Source of the DNA: UBA1952 sp965200035
Lineage (GTDB): Bacteria; Bacteroidota; Bacteroidia; Chitinophagales; Chitinophagaceae
Direction: 5' to 3'
NCBI GenBank assembly: GCA_965200035.1
Contig: OZ241334.1
Coordinates: 1,798,001-1,862,000, forward strand
Length of the DNA: 64,000 nucleotides
The notes below the pieces were generated by a model, which was not told the DNA's origin, searched no databases, and saw only the letters and a program-made list of their open reading frames with translations. Made by a program: the position numbers and the translations under genes. Positions 60,816 through 64,000 of the stretch are shown here, piece by piece; the first letter of the stretch is position 1, and the number at the start of each line of letters is the position of its first letter.

Positions 60816-60920
60816 ACGATAACCGGGTTAGATCTTCCTGCTGGTTGTAAAGATACAACCTCCCCACGGCGCTTTGCAGGCCACAGAGAGGCTGTCATCA
60901 TCACACACAAAAGTGGTTAA

Positions 60921-61661
60921 TTACCAGGCAATCTGCTGATCCAGATGCATGAAGGATGCATTAGGTCCGTCTTCGCCGATTGTGGCCATTGCTACAGAAG
61001 TCTTTACGCCATCAGGTATCTCCATGGGTGCAGCATCAGTACCCATATCCGTTTTTACCCAGCCGGGGTGCACGCTGTTTACCTTGATGTTGGTATCCTG
61101 CAATGCATGGGCGAGGTGAATGGTAAATGTATTGAGCGCAGCCTTGGACGCATTATACGCAAGTCCTTTGGCGCCATAAATCATAGAATCAGGATTAGCG
61201 CCTTCGGTATTGGAGCCGAGAATGGAAGAGAGGTTAACCACACGTCCTGCCTTGCTCTTCTTCAGCAGCGGCAGCAGTGCGCGGGTGATTTTGATCGGTG
61301 CAATAAAGTTTGTTTCAAAGGTATCGCGGATATCCTCTACCGCTACATCGAGCGTGCTGTTGGAAAAAAGGCCTTCCCCTTTGCTGATACCCGCATTGTT
61401 GATCAGAATATCCAGCCGGCCGTAATTTTCTTCAATGCTTTTGACCAGTGCGGCAATGTCTGCATCACTGGTTACATCCAGCTTTACAGGTACTACATCC
61501 AGCCCTTCGCTTTGCAATGTTTTTGCTGCTTCGGCGGCCTTCTCTTCCGTGCGTGCTGCCAACAGAATCTTTACATGCTGACCAGCAAGCTGGCGGGAAG
61601 TCTCAAAGCCGAGGCCACGGTTAGCGCCGGTGATCAATGCAATTTTTTGTTCGTTGCTCAT
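60921..61661 (-). CDS. SDR-family oxidoreductase under TetR control
   Basis: 246 residues from ATG 61661. The NADP motif TGANRGLG, NNAG, the catalytic serine (NLSSILGS) and YNASK are all present, followed by HPGWVKTDMG. It resembles carbonyl-reductase-like SDRs that handle aldehydes or quinones. It is the first gene of an operon with the TetR gene. The promoter at 61692-61724 is flanked and overlapped by palindromes, so expression is likely induced by a substrate-like ligand. Confidence 0.9.
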   Translation of the reverse strand: MSNEQKIALITGANRGLGFETSRQLAGQHVKILLAARTEEKAAEAAKTLQSEGLDVVPVKLDVTSDADIAALVKSIEENYGRLDILINNAGISKGEGLFSNSTLDVAVEDIRDTFETNFIAPIKITRALLPLLKKSKAGRVVNLSSILGSNTEGANPDSMIYGAKGLAYNASKAALNTFTIHLAHALQDTNIKVNSVHPGWVKTDMGTDAAPMEIPDGVKTSVAMATIGEDGPNASFMHLDQQIAW

Positions 61662-61675
61662 TGTTCTGTTTATTT

Positions 61676-61724
61676 TGGAATGATTGTTCCACAAAGGTAT
61701 TTTTAACGGAACGAATGTTCCAAA
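61676..61724 (-). promoter_or_regulatory. Two palindromic TetR operators over the SDR promoter
   Basis: Minus-strand promoter: -33 TTTG (plus-strand 61721-61724) and -7 TACCTTTG (plus-strand 61692-61699), 24 bases apart. Palindrome 1, TGGAATGATTGTTCCA (61676-61691), lies just downstream of -7. Palindrome 2, GGAACGAATGTTCC (61708-61721), overlaps the -33 side. Both have GGAA(C/T)-N4-6-TTCC arms, suiting a dimeric repressor. Confidence 0.75.
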
Positions 61725-61841
61725 TAAATGGCCATCGCCTTTGGCTATCCTGTCATCGTAAAAAGAAAGAGCGGCGTATCTGCTGAACCTGTTTATTTCA
61801 GCGCGGGCTGCTGGCATCACATTTATTGCTTGTCTATCGTT

Positions 61842-62252
61842 ATGGCAGAACACGTACTTTGTCCCAAATGCAGCCGCCCGCTGCGCTCGCTGAAGCAGTA
61901 TCATTACTGCGGGAAGAAGGATATCAAGGAGCTGTTCGAAGGCAAGCCTCCTACGCTGTATCCGCTCTACAAGAAGCTGGAAAAGGCAGTGAAGAAATGG
62001 CCGGGTACTGTATTCAGCGCATCCAAAACCTGCATTGTATTTGCTGCCGCACGCACCTTTCTCGTCGTCAAGCCATTAAAAGATTCACTGGATGTCAACT
62101 TTGTGCTGCCGGAGACACGTGAGGGCTTTCCCATTTATAAGACCAGCATGTACGGCAAGCGCCATGAGCATTACATCCGCCTGTATGATGACGACGACCT
62201 GTCGCCGGATGTGATTGATCTGATCCGGATCTCTTATGGAATAGCGCAGTAG
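61842..62252 (+). CDS. DUF5655-type protein with N-terminal zinc-ribbon
   Basis: 136 residues from ATG 61842. The N-terminus has CPKCSRPLRSLKQYHYC, a likely zinc-binding ribbon. The rest (LFEGKPPTLYPLYKKLEKAV, CIVFAAARTFLVVKPLKDSL, YIRLYDDDDLSPDVIDLIRI) fits DUF5655, a small domain found with nucleases and in transport-related proteins. Earlier in-frame start sites at 61728 would extend it into the operator region and are less likely. Confidence 0.75.
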   Translation: MAEHVLCPKCSRPLRSLKQYHYCGKKDIKELFEGKPPTLYPLYKKLEKAVKKWPGTVFSASKTCIVFAAARTFLVVKPLKDSLDVNFVLPETREGFPIYKTSMYGKRHEHYIRLYDDDDLSPDVIDLIRISYGIAQ

Positions 62253-62276
62253 CTTATCACTATCGCCTTACTCTGC

Positions 62277-62735
62277 TCATCTGAAAATGCGCTTGTCAAA
62301 CGGAAAGGGCTCAATAGTAAGTATTTTGATGCCTGCAAAATCTGCATGGTTGGGATTGATCAGCAGATTATAATCGCCTTGTGTAACGGCTGATGGCACC
62401 TGCAAAATGCAATGCTTATTCGCTGCAATAAAGCGGTCGCCGATCACCTGCGTGGCTACAGGATGAGGAAAGGCATTCCAGCCAACCGGCAGCTCAGTCT
62501 TCTTTAATTTGTGAACAGAAGTATCATCGGGAATAAAGATCGTAATCATCACATAATCGGACGGGAGTGTAGCCAGCGTGAAATGCACCGCTACCTCAGC
62601 CATGGCCAGCGAGCGGTTGTTGGCCGTATAGATCATCTCCACACCTGTGGAGTTCCATCTGGCGCCTTTAAGCGCAGCGCCCTTGCCGGACAGCGGTGAT
62701 GCATACAGCTCGCGCGAAAGGCGGTAAGCTTCCAT
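62277..62735 (-). CDS. RES-domain toxin (NAD-degrading) of a type II toxin-antitoxin system
   Basis: 152 residues. The RES fold shows MEAYRLSRELYASPLSGKGA, ALKGARWNSTGVEMIYTANN and RSLAMAEVAVH. The arginine of YRLS, the ARWN arginine, the tyrosine in MIYTA and the glutamate in MAEVAVH match conserved positions of RES toxins, which deplete NAD+ by phosphorolysis. Its ATG overlaps the stop of the antitoxin gene by one base. No signal or membrane segments. Confidence 0.85.
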   Translation of the reverse strand: MEAYRLSRELYASPLSGKGAALKGARWNSTGVEMIYTANNRSLAMAEVAVHFTLATLPSDYVMITIFIPDDTSVHKLKKTELPVGWNAFPHPVATQVIGDRFIAANKHCILQVPSAVTQGDYNLLINPNHADFAGIKILTIEPFPFDKRIFR

Positions 62736-63238
62736 CAGGCAAGGATTCCATAGCTGATTCTTGTAAGCTCACTGATCACCATTTCCTTCCCGTAAGAGTC
62801 TTTCAGCAGCTCCATCGGCTTCAGATTGCCCAGCGCGAAGTTGGGCGTCTCCAGCCATAGCTTAAACTTCCCGCGATCGTTGCCGAATACTTCTACGCCT
62901 ACCTGGGTCACCTCAGCCATCTCTATAATCTTTTCTGATTGTATGGGCTTAAAGCTTCTTGAAGTCTGCTTATAGCGCTGAAGCGATTTGGTAGAAAGGT
63001 CGAGGAAGTCTGCCCAGTTCTCATCCGTAAAAGGAGTAGTATGCTGTATCAGATTAAAGAGGGAATAGGGCACGCCTTCGCGGATCACCAGAATCATCAT
63101 CATCTTATTGGTCAGGAAATCCGAGTACGTGATATTCTTGCTACCGGTAAGCAGCTTCTTATCGAGGCCGGAGTGGCGCACAATACTGGTGATCTCTTTA
63201 TTGAGCTTAGTGGTGATGTCGATCGCTACGGGTGCCAT
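62735..63238 (-). CDS. Xre/ParS-type (DUF2384) antitoxin
   Basis: 167 residues from ATG 63238. The N-terminal region carries a degenerate Xre-like DNA-binding fold (FTDENWADFLDLSTKSLQRY) and the C-terminal part a DUF2384 (MbcA/ParS/Xre) domain: SEKIIEMAEVTQVGVEVFGN, KFKLWLETPNFALGNLKPME, LLKDSYGKEMVISELTRISYG. Antitoxin genes precede RES toxins in this order. The upstream region has repeated GGACAA/TTGTCC palindromes consistent with autoregulation. Confidence 0.85.
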   Translation of the reverse strand: MAPVAIDITTKLNKEITSIVRHSGLDKKLLTGSKNITYSDFLTNKMMMILVIREGVPYSLFNLIQHTTPFTDENWADFLDLSTKSLQRYKQTSRSFKPIQSEKIIEMAEVTQVGVEVFGNDRGKFKLWLETPNFALGNLKPMELLKDSYGKEMVISELTRISYGILA

Positions 63239-63256
63239 ACGGTTCTGATTTAGGCA

Positions 63257-63312
63257 ATTGTCCGTAATCCGGACAATTGTCCTCAAAAGTAGGACAAATT
63301 TCCGGACAGTCC
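63257..63312 (-). promoter_or_regulatory. Operator palindromes upstream of the RES/Xre operon
   Basis: Motifs TTGTCC and GGACAA recur: ATTGTCC (63257-63263) with GGACAAT (63271-63277), the perfect palindrome GGACAATTGTCC (63271-63282), AGGACAAATTTCC at about 63291 and CCGGACAGTCCG at about 63302. Such arrays suit cooperative binding of an antitoxin or antitoxin-toxin complex. Confidence 0.65.
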
Positions 63313-63512
63313 GCTATTCATTCCTGTTAATCTTATTGTCTTCCGGTCTGTACGCTCAGCACTTTATACCGCAATTGAATAAAATGCGCGTGCCGTTTGC
63401 AAATCAATAACAGGAATGGCATCCGCTAATCCCTTTATGCAGCCGTCTTTGAGGCTGATGCGCTGGTACAGGTGTGGTTGGTAGTTCTCTTTCTAATAAA
63501 ACCATCTGACTC

Positions 63513-64000
63513 ATGAGCCTGAAAAATCTCCTGCCCGGCATTTGCCTGCTGCTGCCTGCGCTTTCCTTTGGCCAGGAACTGCACATTAATCCCATGATTA
63601 ATCTGCGGAAAGACTCTGCAAAGAATGCTGCGATCATTGCCGCGTTCAACGGATTTCTGAAGCAGAAAGACAAGCCCAATAACGAGAATGCTTTTATACT
63701 GAAAGAAGAACTGTTGGAAACATCGGTACTGACGGATGAGCTGAAGCATATAGAGGGCAGCGGGCTGTACAAAGACACCGCATTTTACAAATGCTACCTC
63801 ACCAATATAGCGCTGCTCGAAGGCAACCGTTCGCTGGTGCAATGCGCCTACATGGGCACAGGTGATAACCAGGCTGTGCTGCGGGCAAGCTTCAGCTTCA
63901 TTGCTACAGAAAAAGACCATCATTACTACTTCTCATCGCCGCTCCATGCAAATACGCAGGACTGGAAGAGCAAAAAGATAGGCACGTTCACTTACCGCTT
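63513..64000 (+). CDS. Secreted hypothetical protein (3' end outside window)
   Basis: Open from ATG 63513 to the window end, 162 codons so far. MSLKNLLPGICLLLPALSFG is a Sec signal peptide, followed by QELHINPMINLRKDSAKNAA, IIAAFNGFLKQKDKPNNENA, a charged stretch and a beta-rich section (CYLTNIALLEGNRSLVQCAY). No domain is recognised in this part. The gene continues beyond the window, so length and domain content are unknown. It is divergent from the RES/Xre operon. Confidence 0.65.
   Translation, partial: MSLKNLLPGICLLLPALSFGQELHINPMINLRKDSAKNAAIIAAFNGFLKQKDKPNNENAFILKEELLETSVLTDELKHIEGSGLYKDTAFYKCYLTNIALLEGNRSLVQCAYMGTGDNQAVLRASFSFIATEKDHHYYFSSPLHANTQDWKSKKIGTFTYR

Overview
The window is chromosomal DNA of a Bacteroidota bacterium, most likely Chitinophagales/Chitinophagaceae; the genus cannot be told from sequence alone. 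The evidence is type IX secretion (T9SS) sorting domains of types A and B, a PorZ-like protein beside recO, DUF2480 and DUF5686 family proteins, starts without Shine-Dalgarno sequences, and Bacteroidetes promoters (TTG, then TAnnTTTG about 24 bases later). GC is moderate, with AT-rich accessory islands. No rRNA, tRNA or CRISPR array was seen.

Layout. 1-6.0 kb: housekeeping and envelope genes (peptidyl-prolyl isomerase, cut by the window edge; DUF2480 protein; L,D-transpeptidase; a deacetylase-fold protein; LutB). 6.0-6.9 kb: non-coding, with a 14-unit 21-bp array and several dispersed repeats. 7.9-23.2 kb: a polymorphic-toxin island. It holds a large SpvB/FG-GAP/RHS gene broken by two frameshifts, a novel C-terminal domain, four tandem lipoprotein paralogues (two degraded), further decayed genes, a T9SS-sorted protein with one YD motif, an orphan RHS tip with a type-23-like toxin domain, three paralogous secreted candidate immunity proteins, a toxin-tail remnant, and a second barrel + T9SS/YD pair. 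23.2-28.4 kb: a possible pilus-like export locus (periplasmic chaperone-like protein, usher-like barrel, two small secreted proteins). 28.9-48.9 kb: mostly core genes (PagL-like deacylase, DUF502, serC, thioesterase, M16B subunit, T9SS type B protein, SDR, purN, porZ, recO, YkgJ-like, DUF5686, CPBP protease, barrel, asparaginase, cutC).

48.9-53.2 kb: mobile DNA. An IS1595/ISXO2-type transposase with a KilA-N passenger, a truncated phosphoribosyltransferase, a complete IS3 element, and a second 21-22-bp periodic array. 53.2-59.4 kb: two paralogous cysteine-containing secreted proteins, then a 1168-residue repeat protein with a T9SS partner. 59.4-64 kb: barrel protein, TetR repressor + SDR operon with two palindromic operators over its promoter, a DUF5655 protein, a RES/Xre-type toxin-antitoxin pair with operator palindromes, and a secreted protein cut by the window end.

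The most coherent biology is the toxin island: each toxin 3' end is followed within a few bases by a secreted or lipoprotein gene, and remnants show that toxin tips have been replaced and displaced. The least explained signals are the two arrays with two-helical-turn periodicity and the novel C-terminal domain of the main RHS protein.
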